Program-made: the position numbers and the translations under genes
Shown here: one piece after another, positions 51,949 to 61,144 of the stretch
How positions within the stretch are numbered: position 1 is the first letter of the stretch
How the letters are laid out: each line of letters opens with the position of its first letter
Notes under the pieces: generated by a model
Databases searched by the model: none
What the model was told of the DNA's origin: nothing
The model's input: the letters and a program-made list of their open reading frames with translations, nothing else
Assembly: GCA_016887505.1 (NCBI GenBank)
Contig: CP069393.1
Location: forward strand, 1,598,001 to 1,662,000
Origin: Clostridia bacterium
Lineage (GTDB): Bacteria; Bacillota; TC1; UBA5767
DNA length: 64,000 nucleotides
Reading direction: 5' to 3'

Positions 51949-52018
51949 GAATCTGTACAAACTTCCATATTTCCTCCCTGCGATTGCTCACGCAATTCAA
52001 ATCACAGGAGGAAATCTG

Positions 52019-52705
52019 ATGAAAAACCAAGCAAATCAAAGCCAAAACAAGTCTTTCAAACCCACCCCCATTCCACACCGCACGAAATCCGGTGAACCGA
52101 TGGCCTACTACATCCTATCGGAGGATGGAGCACAGGAATTCAAAGTACCAAGAGCAGAGTGCCTTGCCCGTTCCGAAGAACCCGAAAAACCCTTTCCACA
52201 ACGCTGGTATGTCGATGAGGAATCCGGCCTTGTTGTCCGTCTGCCCCGTAACCAGATGGGGGAAGACCTTGCGCGGGAGAATATGCGCTCTATATGGCGA
52301 GAGCAAAAATATCAAGAGCGGAAATTTCAATGCGTATGGAAAGGAACAAGCAAGTGTAACCAAAAATGTGAGACTTGTAAGTCCCGCACGAGCCGCACTG
52401 TTGAACTTGATAAGCCATTGGGTAACGATTCTGACGGCTCGGATACATTTTACGAACCTGCCGATCCCACTGATATCACAGAATTTTTAGAACAAAAGGC
52501 TGTATTAGACACCCTCTATGCCGCACTTGCTACCCTCACTCAAAAAGACCGTGAGCTTATAACAGACCGCATTATCCATGAAAAAACCGTGCGTGAATTA
52601 GCGCCTAAGTACGATTTTAAATCATCACGCAGCATTACCGTTCATGTCCGCCGTGTCCTTGACATCCTGCGAAATGACGAAGCCCTGAAGAAGTTTTTTG
52701 AGTAA
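52019..52705 (+). CDS. Sigma-70-like regulator opening prophage 2
   Basis: 228 aa. The first ~150 residues contain a PRxQ-type segment, CNQKCETCKSRTSR (two CxxC) and other early-phage features; the C-terminal part (ALATLTQKDRELITDRIIHEKTVRELAPKYDF...SITVHVRRVLDILRNDEALKKFFE) is a sigma region 4-like HTH. ATG at 52019 has AGGAGG seven bases upstream; an ATG at 51947 without a site is rejected. It is the positional match of 21367-21798. Confidence 0.75.
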   Translation: MKNQANQSQNKSFKPTPIPHRTKSGEPMAYYILSEDGAQEFKVPRAECLARSEEPEKPFPQRWYVDEESGLVVRLPRNQMGEDLARENMRSIWREQKYQERKFQCVWKGTSKCNQKCETCKSRTSRTVELDKPLGNDSDGSDTFYEPADPTDITEFLEQKAVLDTLYAALATLTQKDRELITDRIIHEKTVRELAPKYDFKSSRSITVHVRRVLDILRNDEALKKFFE

Positions 52706-52724
52706 CCACTCTTCGTGGTACGCA

Positions 52725-52762
52725 ACCGCCCCTCTTCTGTCTGTAGACGGTAGAGGGGCGGT
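52725..52762 (+). other. Conserved intergenic hairpin, copy 1
   Basis: ACCGCCCCTCT and AGAGGGGCGGT form a perfect 11-bp stem around a loop with GTCTGTAGAC. A related element lies at 57068-57103 with compensatory changes in the stem. It sits between the sigma-like gene and the next gene. Function unknown. Confidence 0.7.
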
Positions 52763-52790
52763 AATGCTTCTCGGAAACGGAGGTAAGAAA

Positions 52791-52991
52791 ATGCAAACAG
52801 AAGCAACTGAAAGGAACGCGGAAATGCGTGATGCCGAGCTGGACGAAGAACTTGCAGGCATCCTCACGGCAATAAGTGTCGTGTCTAAACGTCTTGCCAA
52901 GAAGCTGCTCGCACTTCAAAAGCAGAAAGAATCCACCAGGGAAGGAGGTGCACCAGATGAGCAAGATGGGCGAACTCGACCTCTGTGTTAG
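52791..52991 (+). CDS. Small conserved early phage protein (match to 21114-21290)
   Basis: 66 aa; core ELAGILTAISVVSKRLAKKL is shared with the prophage 1 protein. ATG at 52791 has GGAGG eight bases upstream; the ATG at 52698 has none. Its last part (ESTREGGAPDEQDGRTRPLC) overlaps the start of the next gene by 35 bases in another frame. Function unknown. Confidence 0.65.
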   Translation: MQTEATERNAEMRDAELDEELAGILTAISVVSKRLAKKLLALQKQKESTREGGAPDEQDGRTRPLC

Positions 52992-53277
52992 CGAACTTCG
53001 TAGTGTTGCACAGTCCCTGAACACCGTAGCTGATAGTTTGACTTCTCTTTTCAGCGGCAGCCAACCCAGAACGTCGGTACAGCCAGAATCAAAGCCAACT
53101 TCAAAACCTCTAACGCTGGAAGATGTTAGAGCAGTACTTGCGGAAAAATCTCGCAATGGTCATACCGCCAAGGTTCGGGAACTGCTCGAAAAGCATGGCG
53201 CTGCGAAGCTATCAGAAATCGACCCCCAAAAGTACGCTGCCCTGCTCGCAGAAGCGGAGGTACTGGGCAATGGGTAA
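52957..53277 (+). CDS. Conserved early phage protein (match to 19552-19908)
   Basis: 106 aa: LCVSELRSVAQSLNTVADSL helix, Ser/Thr/Pro linker, then LTLEDVRAVLAEKSRNGHTA with KVRELLEKHGAAKLSEIDPQK. ATG at 52957 follows AGGAGG by eight bases. It overlaps the DUF2800 start by 8 bases. The C-terminal module aligns with that of prophage 1; function is not established. Confidence 0.7.
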   Translation: MSKMGELDLCVSELRSVAQSLNTVADSLTSLFSGSQPRTSVQPESKPTSKPLTLEDVRAVLAEKSRNGHTAKVRELLEKHGAAKLSEIDPQKYAALLAEAEVLGNG

Positions 53278-54412
53278 ACATGCACTTCTCTCTGCTTCTT
53301 CAAGCCACCGATGGTTGAACTGCCCTCCCTCGGCCCGGCTTGGAGAGCAGTACGAAGATAACGGCAGCAGTTATGCCGCTGAAGGCACGGAGGCACACAC
53401 CCTTTGTGAGTACAAGTTGAAAACGGCTCTCGGCATCCGCACCAAAGACCCAACCATCAGCCTGACCTACTACTCCGAGGAGATGGAACAATGCGCCAAC
53501 GGATATGCCGCCTACATCATGGAACTGGTGGAAACGGCAAAGCAAAATTGCGCCGACCCTGTGGTGCTGATTGAGCAGCGTCTCGACTTTTCTAAGTATG
53601 TCGAGGGTGGCTTTGGCACCGGCGACTGCGTGATCATCGCTGACGGCACGCTCCACATCGTGGATTACAAGCACGGACAAGGTGTACTGATCGAATCTGA
53701 CGACAACCCGCAAATGAAACTATACGCCTTGGGTGCTCTGGAGTTGTTTGACGGAATCTATGACATCGACACAGTCAGCATGACCATTTACCAGCCAAGG
53801 AGGGATAACATCAGCACCCACACAGTTTTCAAGGAATCACTTTATCAGTGGGCAGCAGAAACCTTAAAACCTATCGCAGAACTTGCCTACGACGGTGAGG
53901 GCGAATTCCGGTGTGGCGATTGGTGCCAGTTCTGCAAGGCGAAGCATGACTGCCGCAAACGGGCAGAGCAAAACCTTGAACTCGCAAAATACGAATTCAA
54001 GTTGCCTCCCCTTTTGGAAGATGATGAAATCGAATCCATTCTTGGCAAGATAGACGATCTTGTTTCGTGGGCTTCTGACATCAAGGACTATGCTCTTCAA
54101 AGTGCACTCAGCGGCAAGCACTGGACAGGTTGGAAACTGGTTGAAGGTCGTTCTAACCGCAGGTACACAAATGATGAGGCAGTCGCTGATGCCGTCAGCG
54201 CGGCAGGCTACGACCCATATGAACACAAGGTGATGGGCATCACCGCAATGGAAAAGGCTCTCGGCAAGGTAAAGTTCTCCGAACTGCTCGGCAGTCTGGT
54301 CGAGAAGCCACAAGGCAAACCAACGCTCGTACCGGAGGGCGACAAACGTCCGGCAATCCATACAGCAAAACACGATTTTAATGATTATGAGGAGGAAAAT
54401 TCCAATGGCTAA
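53270..54412 (+). CDS. DUF2800 phage protein, Cas4/RecB-like fold
   Basis: 380 aa, homologue of 18419-19555. Motifs: HALLSASSSHRWLNCPPSAR, YAAEGTEAHTLCEYKLK, EGGFGTGDCVIIADGTLHIVDYKHG (GTGD...VDYK), and CGDWCQFCKAKHDCRKR (cysteines for an Fe-S cluster or zinc). The start at 53270 is set by overlap with the previous stop and by family length. It probably processes DNA ends in phage recombination. Confidence 0.88.
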   Translation: MGKHALLSASSSHRWLNCPPSARLGEQYEDNGSSYAAEGTEAHTLCEYKLKTALGIRTKDPTISLTYYSEEMEQCANGYAAYIMELVETAKQNCADPVVLIEQRLDFSKYVEGGFGTGDCVIIADGTLHIVDYKHGQGVLIESDDNPQMKLYALGALELFDGIYDIDTVSMTIYQPRRDNISTHTVFKESLYQWAAETLKPIAELAYDGEGEFRCGDWCQFCKAKHDCRKRAEQNLELAKYEFKLPPLLEDDEIESILGKIDDLVSWASDIKDYALQSALSGKHWTGWKLVEGRSNRRYTNDEAVADAVSAAGYDPYEHKVMGITAMEKALGKVKFSELLGSLVEKPQGKPTLVPEGDKRPAIHTAKHDFNDYEEENSNG

Positions 54413-54992
54413 CACGACAAACAATGTAAACACACAGACTCAAAACCCTATGAAGGTCATCACAGGACCCGATACCCGCTGGTCTTACGCTAATGTGTGG
54501 GAAGCGAAATCCATCAACGGCGGCACGCCGAAGTTTTCGGTATCACTCATTATCCCCAAGTCCGATACCAAAACCATCGCTAAAATCAAGACAGCGATTG
54601 AAGCGGCTTACCGCGAAGGTGAGGCGAAACTAAAAGGCAACGGCAAAACCGTACCGCCCCTTGCCGCCCTCAAGACCCCGCTCCGTGATGGCGACACCGA
54701 AAGACCCGATGATCCCGCTTACAACAATGCCTATTTTATCAACGCCAACAGTGCGACCGCACCAGGCGTGGTTGATGCAGACCGTCAGGAAATTATAAAC
54801 CGCTCGGAAATTTACAGCGGTGTATATGGCAGAGCGAGCATCAATTTCTACGCTTTCAACAGTAACGGCAATAAAGGTATTGCCTGTGGCCTGAACAACC
54901 TGCAGAAAATTCGCGACGGCGAACCCCTCGGCGGTAAATCCCGTGCAGAGGATGATTTTGCCACCTACGACGACGAGGATTTCCTCGGATAA
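54405..54992 (+). CDS. DUF2815 phage protein, probable single-strand DNA-binding protein
   Basis: 195 aa; WEAKSINGGTPKFSVSLIIP, KTPLRDGDTERPDDPAYN, YFINANSATAPG and the acidic tail EDDFATYDDEDFLG. Slightly longer at the N-terminus than the prophage 1 homologue (177 aa). ATG at 54405 has GGAGG nine bases upstream, and overlaps the DUF2800 stop by 8 bases. Position before the polymerase supports a replication role (inference). Confidence 0.88.
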   Translation: MANTTNNVNTQTQNPMKVITGPDTRWSYANVWEAKSINGGTPKFSVSLIIPKSDTKTIAKIKTAIEAAYREGEAKLKGNGKTVPPLAALKTPLRDGDTERPDDPAYNNAYFINANSATAPGVVDADRQEIINRSEIYSGVYGRASINFYAFNSNGNKGIACGLNNLQKIRDGEPLGGKSRAEDDFATYDDEDFLG

Positions 54993-55057
54993 ATACATTA
55001 CACCAACTACGGAGGGCGGCAGGGCAACTTGCCGCCTTTTTCGATTATGGAGGTCTT

Positions 55058-57052
55058 ATGAAAACATTATCCATAGATATTGAAACCTATAGCGGCTACG
55101 ACCTTTCCAAAAGCGGTGTGTACAAGTACGCCGAGTCGCCCGACTTCGATATTCTCCTGTTCGCTTATTCCGTAGATGGCGACGATGTTCAGGTCATCGA
55201 CCTTGCGGCGGGCGAACATCTACCGCCGGAAATCCTCAACGCACTAACAGACGATAATGTTCAAAAATGGGCGTTCAACGCCAATTTTGAGAGGGTCTGT
55301 CTCTCTCGATACCTTTCGGATATGGACATCAGTCTTGACCCCTTCGCCGACAACCACCACTCTGCTGAAATCCTCGGCAAGGCGAAATACCTTAACCCCG
55401 CATCATGGCGTTGTGCAATGGTCTGGTCAGCATACATGGGGTTGCCCCTCTCCCTCGAAGGCGCGGGAGCGGTCTTGGGACTTGAGAAGCAGAAACTAAC
55501 CAAGGGCAAGGATCTCATCAGATATTTCTGCTCACCCTGTAAACCCACCGCCACAAACGGTCAGCGGATGCGTAACCGACCCGAACACGCCCCCGACAAA
55601 TGGGAAGCGTTCAAAGCATACAATCGCCGTGACGTTGAGACGGAACTCTCTATCCAAGAGCGGCTTGCCAAGTTTCCCGTACCTGATACTGTATGGGAAG
55701 AATACGCCCATGATCAAGAGATTAACGATCGTGGCGTAGCTTTGGACATGGCGCTCGTCCGCAATGCCATCAAAGCGGATGCACGCTCCCGTACTGAGTT
55801 GACCCGTTTGATGAAAGAACTAACTGATCTGGATAATCCAAATTCAGTACAACAAATGAAACAGTGGCTCGCCGATAACGGTATGGAAACTGATTCCCTC
55901 GGAAAAAAAGTGGTAACGGAGCTGCTTAAGGATGCACCTGAGCCACTTGGAAAAGTCCTATCGCTCCGACAGCAATTAGCAAAATCCTCAATCAAGAAAT
56001 ATCAGACGATGGAAAACGCTATCTGCGCTGACGGTCGCGCCCGTGGAATGTTTCAGTTTTACGGCGCTAACAGAACCGGCAGATGGGCCGGGCGGCTCAT
56101 TCAAATGCAAAACCTGCCGCAAAACCATCTGGCCGACCTTGAAGATGCACGATGGCTTGTTCATGATGGCGAGTTCGCCGCTTTGGAACTGCTCTATGAC
56201 AACATTCCTGATGTTCTCTCCCAGTTGATTCGCACAGCCTTCGTACCGAAGGATGGCTACAAGCTAATTGTCGCTGACTTTTCGGCGATTGAAGCCCGCG
56301 TCATCGCTTGGCTTGCCGGAGAGCGGTGGCGAAACGATGTGTTTGCCACCCACGGCAAGATTTACGAAGCTTCAGCAAGCCAGATGTTCCATGTTCCGAT
56401 TGAGGAAGTTACCAAGGGTAGCCCACTCCGACAAAAAGGAAAGATTGCCGAACTTGCCCTCGGCTACGGCGGCTCGGTCGGTGCACTCAAAGCGATGGGC
56501 GCCTTAGAGATGGGTTTATTTGAAGAAGAACTCCGTCCGCTCGTTTCAGCATGGCGGTCGGCGAACCCAAATATCGTGAGGTTTTGGTGGGATGTTGACC
56601 GTGCGGCTATGAAAGCAGTCAGGGACAGGACTGTAACCGAGACTCACGGCATTCGCTTTGGTTATCAAAGCGGGATGCTGTTTATCGTGCTTCCCTCAGG
56701 CAGACGGCTTTCCTACGTCAAGCCACGTATCGGAACAAACCAATTCGGCTCAGACTGTGTGACCTACGAAGGCGTCGGTGGCACAAAGAAATGGGAACGT
56801 ATCGAAAGCTATGGTCCCAAGTTCGTGGAGAATATTGTGCAGGCGATCAGCCGGGATATTTTATCCTTCGCCATGCAGACGCTCCGTCATTGCTCCATCG
56901 TGATGCACATCCACGACGAAGTCGTTATCGAAACCGGTCCAGAGATGTCTGCCGAAATTTTATGTCAGCAAATGAGCCGGACGCCGCCTTGGGCTGAGGG
57001 ACTTTTACTCATTGCCGATGGGTTCGATTGCTCATTTTATAAAAAAGATTAA
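55058..57052 (+). CDS. Phage DNA polymerase I-like (family A)
   Basis: 664 aa. Exonuclease motif LSIDIETYSGYDL at 4-16, polymerase motif A VADFSAIEARVIAWL near 405-419, motif B LRQKGKIAELALGYGGS near 450-466 and motif C VMHIHDEVVIETG near 620-632. It is homologous along its length to the prophage 1 enzyme. ATG at 55058 follows GGAGG. After it comes a hairpin element (57068-57103), and then the antirepressor. Confidence 0.95.
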   Translation: MKTLSIDIETYSGYDLSKSGVYKYAESPDFDILLFAYSVDGDDVQVIDLAAGEHLPPEILNALTDDNVQKWAFNANFERVCLSRYLSDMDISLDPFADNHHSAEILGKAKYLNPASWRCAMVWSAYMGLPLSLEGAGAVLGLEKQKLTKGKDLIRYFCSPCKPTATNGQRMRNRPEHAPDKWEAFKAYNRRDVETELSIQERLAKFPVPDTVWEEYAHDQEINDRGVALDMALVRNAIKADARSRTELTRLMKELTDLDNPNSVQQMKQWLADNGMETDSLGKKVVTELLKDAPEPLGKVLSLRQQLAKSSIKKYQTMENAICADGRARGMFQFYGANRTGRWAGRLIQMQNLPQNHLADLEDARWLVHDGEFAALELLYDNIPDVLSQLIRTAFVPKDGYKLIVADFSAIEARVIAWLAGERWRNDVFATHGKIYEASASQMFHVPIEEVTKGSPLRQKGKIAELALGYGGSVGALKAMGALEMGLFEEELRPLVSAWRSANPNIVRFWWDVDRAAMKAVRDRTVTETHGIRFGYQSGMLFIVLPSGRRLSYVKPRIGTNQFGSDCVTYEGVGGTKKWERIESYGPKFVENIVQAISRDILSFAMQTLRHCSIVMHIHDEVVIETGPEMSAEILCQQMSRTPPWAEGLLLIADGFDCSFYKKD

Positions 57053-57067
57053 ATGCCGGTACGCAAA

Positions 57068-57103
57068 ACAACCCCTCCTGTCTGTAGGCAGTAGAGGGGT
57101 TGT
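57068..57103 (+). other. Conserved intergenic hairpin, copy 2
   Basis: ACAACCCCTC pairs with GAGGGGTTGT (10 bp) around a GTCTGTAGG loop. Compared with copy 1 (52725-52762), several stem pairs differ but stay paired (for example G-C in one, A-T in the other), which argues for a selected RNA structure. It separates the polymerase gene from the antirepressor gene. Confidence 0.7.
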
Positions 57104-57138
57104 TGCCTCTCGAAAAATAACTTTTCAGGAGGTTCAAT

Positions 57139-57918
57139 ATGAACGGATTACAAGTGTTCTCATATGAAGGGAACGAAGTCAGGACTGTTAAAAAGGGTAG
57201 CGATATTCTCTGGGTGCTTAAGGATGTGTGCGGCATTCTCGGGATTGAGAAATATCGCGACGCAGCAGCACGATTAGACGACGATGAAAGGGAGCCGGTA
57301 TTAGTGGACACCCTTGGTGGCCGACAGGAAATGATCGCAGTTACTGAAAGCGGGCTTTACAGCATTATTCTGTTATCCCGCAAGCCCGAAGCCAAAAAGT
57401 TCAAACGCTGGGTCACCCATGAAGTGCTTCCCACCATCCGCAAGCACGGCGCGTATGTCACTCCCGCCAAATTAGAAGAGTTGATGAATGATCCCGACTC
57501 ATGGATTAAAGTTCTGACCGCCCTTAAGGAAGAGCGCGCTGCCAAGGAACGGCTACAACTGGAAGCCACCGAGAATAAACCAAAGGTTATCTTCGCCGAT
57601 GCGGTATCTGTCTCCGAGGGCACCATTCTTATTGGTGAGTTGGCGAAAATCCTCAAAGGCAACGGTATCGAAATCGGCCAGAACCGTCTGTTTGAAAAAC
57701 TTCGTCAGGACGGCTACCTCATCAAGCGCAAGGGATCGGATTATAACGCGCCAACCCAAAGGGCGATGGAGTTGGGGCTTTTCCGGGTCAAGGAAACCGC
57801 CATCACTCATTCAGACGGTCATGTCACCATCAGTAAAACAACCAAGGTTACAGGCAAGGGGCAGCAATATTTCATCAATCTGTTCCTTGGGAAAGGGGTA
57901 AACGAAAATGAATATTGA
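57139..57918 (+). CDS. Phage antirepressor, BRO-N and KilAC domains
   Basis: 259 aa. N-terminal BRO-N: LQVFSYEGNEVRTVKKGSDI, WVLKDVCGILGIEKYRD and GLYSIILLSRKPEAKKFKRWV. C-terminal KilAC: VIFADAVSVSEGTILIGELAK and LFEKLRQDGYLIKRKGSDYN with FRVKETAI. Two-domain antirepressors inactivate or compete with the phage repressor on induction. It has no counterpart in prophage 1's module in this window. ATG at 57139 follows AGGAGG. Confidence 0.9.
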   Translation: MNGLQVFSYEGNEVRTVKKGSDILWVLKDVCGILGIEKYRDAAARLDDDEREPVLVDTLGGRQEMIAVTESGLYSIILLSRKPEAKKFKRWVTHEVLPTIRKHGAYVTPAKLEELMNDPDSWIKVLTALKEERAAKERLQLEATENKPKVIFADAVSVSEGTILIGELAKILKGNGIEIGQNRLFEKLRQDGYLIKRKGSDYNAPTQRAMELGLFRVKETAITHSDGHVTISKTTKVTGKGQQYFINLFLGKGVNENEY

Positions 57919-58198
57919 GAAAAAGCAAGCTATCAAGACGGCTCTGAAGAAGGTTGGGAAGGCAATATGGTCAGCGCTCCCGTGGGTATTGATGTGGATC
58001 GGGCTGACATGCTTCTTCTCACTCCTGTTTATCAGCGCGGATAAAAGTGCAGAACGGTCAAAACAGCTTGCTGCGCTTGAAGCTGAGAACGCTATGTACG
58101 AATCGGTAAACGCCCGCCTTGATGAAGAAATCGACTGGCTGCGTTCACTCGTTGAGCAGTATTACCAAGGGGAGGTGCCCGATGGACAAGTACAATAG
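57908..58198 (+). CDS. Small single-pass membrane protein
   Basis: 96 aa. After a basic start there is one hydrophobic segment (ALPWVLMWIGLTCFFSLLFI, ~23-43), then a coiled coil (SKQLAALEAENAMYESVNAR). The start overlaps the antirepressor stop by 11 bases and the end overlaps the next gene by 17. The layout resembles small phage proteins that sit in the inner membrane; function unknown. Confidence 0.65.
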   Translation: MNIEKKQAIKTALKKVGKAIWSALPWVLMWIGLTCFFSLLFISADKSAERSKQLAALEAENAMYESVNARLDEEIDWLRSLVEQYYQGEVPDGQVQ

Positions 58199-58604
58199 CG
58201 AGGGTTATCCCGATCCGACCGCCTATGAAGCATTGACGGCGGTTGCCAAGTCAGAAGTTCCAGTGAAAACTTACCGTCCGCTTGTTTACATCGCTTCACC
58301 TTTCGCAGAAGACACAGAAAGAAACATGGAACGGGCACGAGGATATTGTCGCTTTGCTGTTTCCAAGGGATGCATCCCGGTTGCTCCCCACCTCCACTAC
58401 CCGCAGTTCATGGATGATGATGACAGAGAGCAGCGCGAATTGGGAATGTTCTTTGCCCTGGTCCTGCTTGGCAAATGCGATGAGCTATGGGTTTTCGGCA
58501 AACATTCAGAGGGTATGTCCCGCGAGGTCGCTAAGGCAAAAAAGCGCGGTATACCTATTAAGTACTACAACCACAAATGTGAGGTGCTGGAATATGGAAC
58601 TTAA
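58182..58604 (+). CDS. DUF4406-like phage protein
   Basis: 140 aa; YIASPFAEDTERNMERARGY, then VAPHLHYPQFMDDDD and LGKCDELWVFGKHSEGMSRE. Same family and length as 11035-11457, here placed before the primase gene. Nucleoside deoxyribosyltransferase-like fold is likely, exact activity unknown. ATG at 58182 has GGAGG seven bases upstream; its stop overlaps the next gene by 11 bases. Confidence 0.75.
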   Translation: MDKYNSEGYPDPTAYEALTAVAKSEVPVKTYRPLVYIASPFAEDTERNMERARGYCRFAVSKGCIPVAPHLHYPQFMDDDDREQRELGMFFALVLLGKCDELWVFGKHSEGMSREVAKAKKRGIPIKYYNHKCEVLEYGT

Positions 58605-60918
58605 AATCGCATATGGCGACAGCCGTCTTTCAAAACGGTGGATCAATAAAAAGACCACATTTGAAGGATTGTGCGAGCGGTTCAAAGTCACTCGCCGCAC
58701 AACTGAAACTGTCGCAGAATACAAGAGATTCACCAAAGACCGTCGCGATGCCGCAAAAGATGTAGGTGGCTATGTTCTCGGGCATCTCAAGGGTGGCAGA
58801 CGTAAAAAGGATACGGTAGAAAGCCGCTCGGGGATAACCCTTGATGCCGATCACGCCGGTAGTAATTTTATTGACACGGTGGAGATGCTGTTTCCTCACA
58901 AGTGCGTGATCTATTCTACCCACAGCCATACACCCGAAGAACCCCGGCTTCGCATGGTTATTCCACTTGCCCGCGAGGTTTCGCCGGACGAATACGCTGC
59001 TGTTTCCCGACTGGTAGCGGAAGTCATCGGCATGGACTTCTTTGATGACAGCACCTATGAACCGGAGCGTTTGATGTACTGGCCGTCCACACCTTCCGAC
59101 GGTGAATACATTTTTAAAGAAATCGATGGCGATGTCCTCGATCCAGACGCATACCTCTCCAAGCTCTCCGATTGGCACGACTGCTCACTCTGGCCTACAT
59201 CAAGCCGTCAGTCCGAAGTGATACAGCGCAGCATCAGGCAGCAGCAAGATCCGCTCGAAAAAGATGGCGTGGTCGGCGCTTTCTGCCGCGCTTATTCGAT
59301 TGAAGATGTGATTGCAACATTTCTATCTGATGTATACGAGGCGTCGGCAATGAGCGGCCGTTATGACTATATCCCTGCCGATAGTTCGGCGGGTGTGGTG
59401 CTGTATGAAAGCAAATGGTCGTATTCCCATCACGCCACCGACCCCGCCTGTGGCAGGCTGTTAAACGCCTTTGACCTCGTCCGCATCCATAAGTTCACCG
59501 ATCTTGACGAAAAGGCAGGCTTTAAGGCGATGAGCGCACTGGCAGTACAGGATGAAAATGTAAAACTACTGCTCGCCGAGGAGCGCATTGCCAAGGCAGA
59601 AAGCGACTTTGATGAAGATGCTGATTGGAAATCCCAGCTTCAGCGTGAGAAAAGCGGCATACTCTCCAATACCCTCGGCAACCTGCTCCTTATCCTGAAC
59701 AACGACGAAACCTTAACGGGTATAAGGCATAATCGCCTCGCCAACCAGATATACGGTGACGAACTGCCCTGGGAACGTCCACATAAGCCTTGGCGGGATG
59801 TCGATACCGCCCAGCTTGTGGCTTTCGTCGATAAACGCTATGGTACGTTTTCGGCACGAAATTATGAACTTGCGCTGGCTAAGGTTGCCGACGACCGTGC
59901 TTATCATCCGATTCGGGAATACCTCGAAGGCTTGCCAGAATGGGACAGAGTTCCTCGAATCGACACACTGCTTATTGATTACCTCGGTGCAGAAGATTCA
60001 CCTTATACCAGAGCCGTCACCCGTAAGACCCTCGTAGCGGCGGTGGCTCGGATTATTAGCCCCGGCACAAAGCACGACTCCATCCTTGTCCTCAACGGTA
60101 AGCAGGGTATTGGAAAATCCACACTCTTCTCCAAACTGGGGCAGCAATGGTATTCCGACAGCCTTTCTATATCTGATATGAAAGATAAAACTGCCCCGGA
60201 GAAGCTTCAGGGCTACTGGATTCTCGAACTCGGGGAACTTGCGGGCATTAAGAAAATGGATGTCGAGACAGTAAAATCGTTTATCACCCGCACAGATGAT
60301 AAGTATCGTCCTTCGTACGGCCGGGCGGTTGAGAGCCACCCGCGCCAGTGCATTATCGTAGGTACGACCAACTCAGACGGCGGATTTCTGCGGGACATCA
60401 CGGGCAACCGACGCTTCTGGCCTGTTTGGGTATCCGGCGAGAGTAAATACCGCGCTTGGGAGCTTGCGGACATAGATCAGATTTGGGCAGAAGCCCTCGT
60501 AAAATACCAAGGCGGCGAAGAATTGTTCTTAAAAGGCGATGTTGCTATGGCGGCGTTTGCCGAACAGCGCAACGCTATGGAAAACGACGAGCGCGAGGGC
60601 ATGGTTGTAGATTACCTTGAAACCCTGCTACCTGAAAGCTGGGATGCAATGGACCTTTATCGCAGGATCGAATACATCCGTTCACCTGACGACCCCACAA
60701 GAGCGAGCGGAAGCGTCCGCAGGAATCAAGTCTGCGTGATGGAGATATGGTGTGAGTGCTTTGGAAAGTCCCGCGAGTCCATAAAGAAAGCTGATTCCTA
60801 CGAAATCCAAGGTATCTTGAACCGTATCGGCGGCTGGTCTCTATTCGACGGAAATAAGACCGGCAAAAAATCCTTGCCCATCTATGGCATTCAGAGGGTG
60901 TTCGTCAGAACGGAATGA
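58594..60918 (+). CDS. Primase-helicase (VapE)
   Basis: 774 aa. Primase-like motifs ITLDADHAG near 82-90, VIYSTHSHT near 106-114 and FDDSTYEPERLMYWPS near 150-165; VapE Walker A LNGKQGIGKSTLFSKLG near 503-519, then LGELAGIKKMD, FITRTDDKYR and GTTNSDGGFLRD...GNRRFWPV. ATG at 58594 is preferred: the preceding gene overlaps only 11 bases and the length then matches the prophage 1 protein. An in-frame ATG at 58282 would fully overlap the previous gene. Confidence 0.9.
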   Translation: MELKIAYGDSRLSKRWINKKTTFEGLCERFKVTRRTTETVAEYKRFTKDRRDAAKDVGGYVLGHLKGGRRKKDTVESRSGITLDADHAGSNFIDTVEMLFPHKCVIYSTHSHTPEEPRLRMVIPLAREVSPDEYAAVSRLVAEVIGMDFFDDSTYEPERLMYWPSTPSDGEYIFKEIDGDVLDPDAYLSKLSDWHDCSLWPTSSRQSEVIQRSIRQQQDPLEKDGVVGAFCRAYSIEDVIATFLSDVYEASAMSGRYDYIPADSSAGVVLYESKWSYSHHATDPACGRLLNAFDLVRIHKFTDLDEKAGFKAMSALAVQDENVKLLLAEERIAKAESDFDEDADWKSQLQREKSGILSNTLGNLLLILNNDETLTGIRHNRLANQIYGDELPWERPHKPWRDVDTAQLVAFVDKRYGTFSARNYELALAKVADDRAYHPIREYLEGLPEWDRVPRIDTLLIDYLGAEDSPYTRAVTRKTLVAAVARIISPGTKHDSILVLNGKQGIGKSTLFSKLGQQWYSDSLSISDMKDKTAPEKLQGYWILELGELAGIKKMDVETVKSFITRTDDKYRPSYGRAVESHPRQCIIVGTTNSDGGFLRDITGNRRFWPVWVSGESKYRAWELADIDQIWAEALVKYQGGEELFLKGDVAMAAFAEQRNAMENDEREGMVVDYLETLLPESWDAMDLYRRIEYIRSPDDPTRASGSVRRNQVCVMEIWCECFGKSRESIKKADSYEIQGILNRIGGWSLFDGNKTGKKSLPIYGIQRVFVRTE

Positions 60919-61144
60919 AGCATTTTTATTGCCTGTCTGCTCGTTTTGGGGCTTAGGCAACCAAGCTCGGCAAAGTCGCAAGCCCCTACTAAATCAGTGT
61001 TCTACGGTTGCTCTTTCCCTTATTGCCCATTTTATTCTATTAATTTATATAGGTAAGGATAAGGGTAATAGGCACACGGGAAACGCACGCGTAGTAATTA
61101 TAGGAAAAATCGGGCAATCGGCAATTGAGAAATTGGAGGTTATC
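60919..61144 (+). other. Non-coding gap between primase and VRR-NUC genes
   Basis: No gene is supported. It contains an AT-rich block (ATTTTATTCTATTAATTTAT near 61030-61049) beside CACGCGTAG near 61086. The corresponding gap in prophage 1 (13110-13376) has the same word next to AT-rich DNA, so an origin or promoter is possible. Confidence 0.35.

Noticed and set aside
58282-58593. 104-residue N-terminal extension of the prophage 2 primase gene
   Set aside because: Fully overlaps the DUF4406-like gene in another frame; the ATG at 58594 matches the homologue's start.
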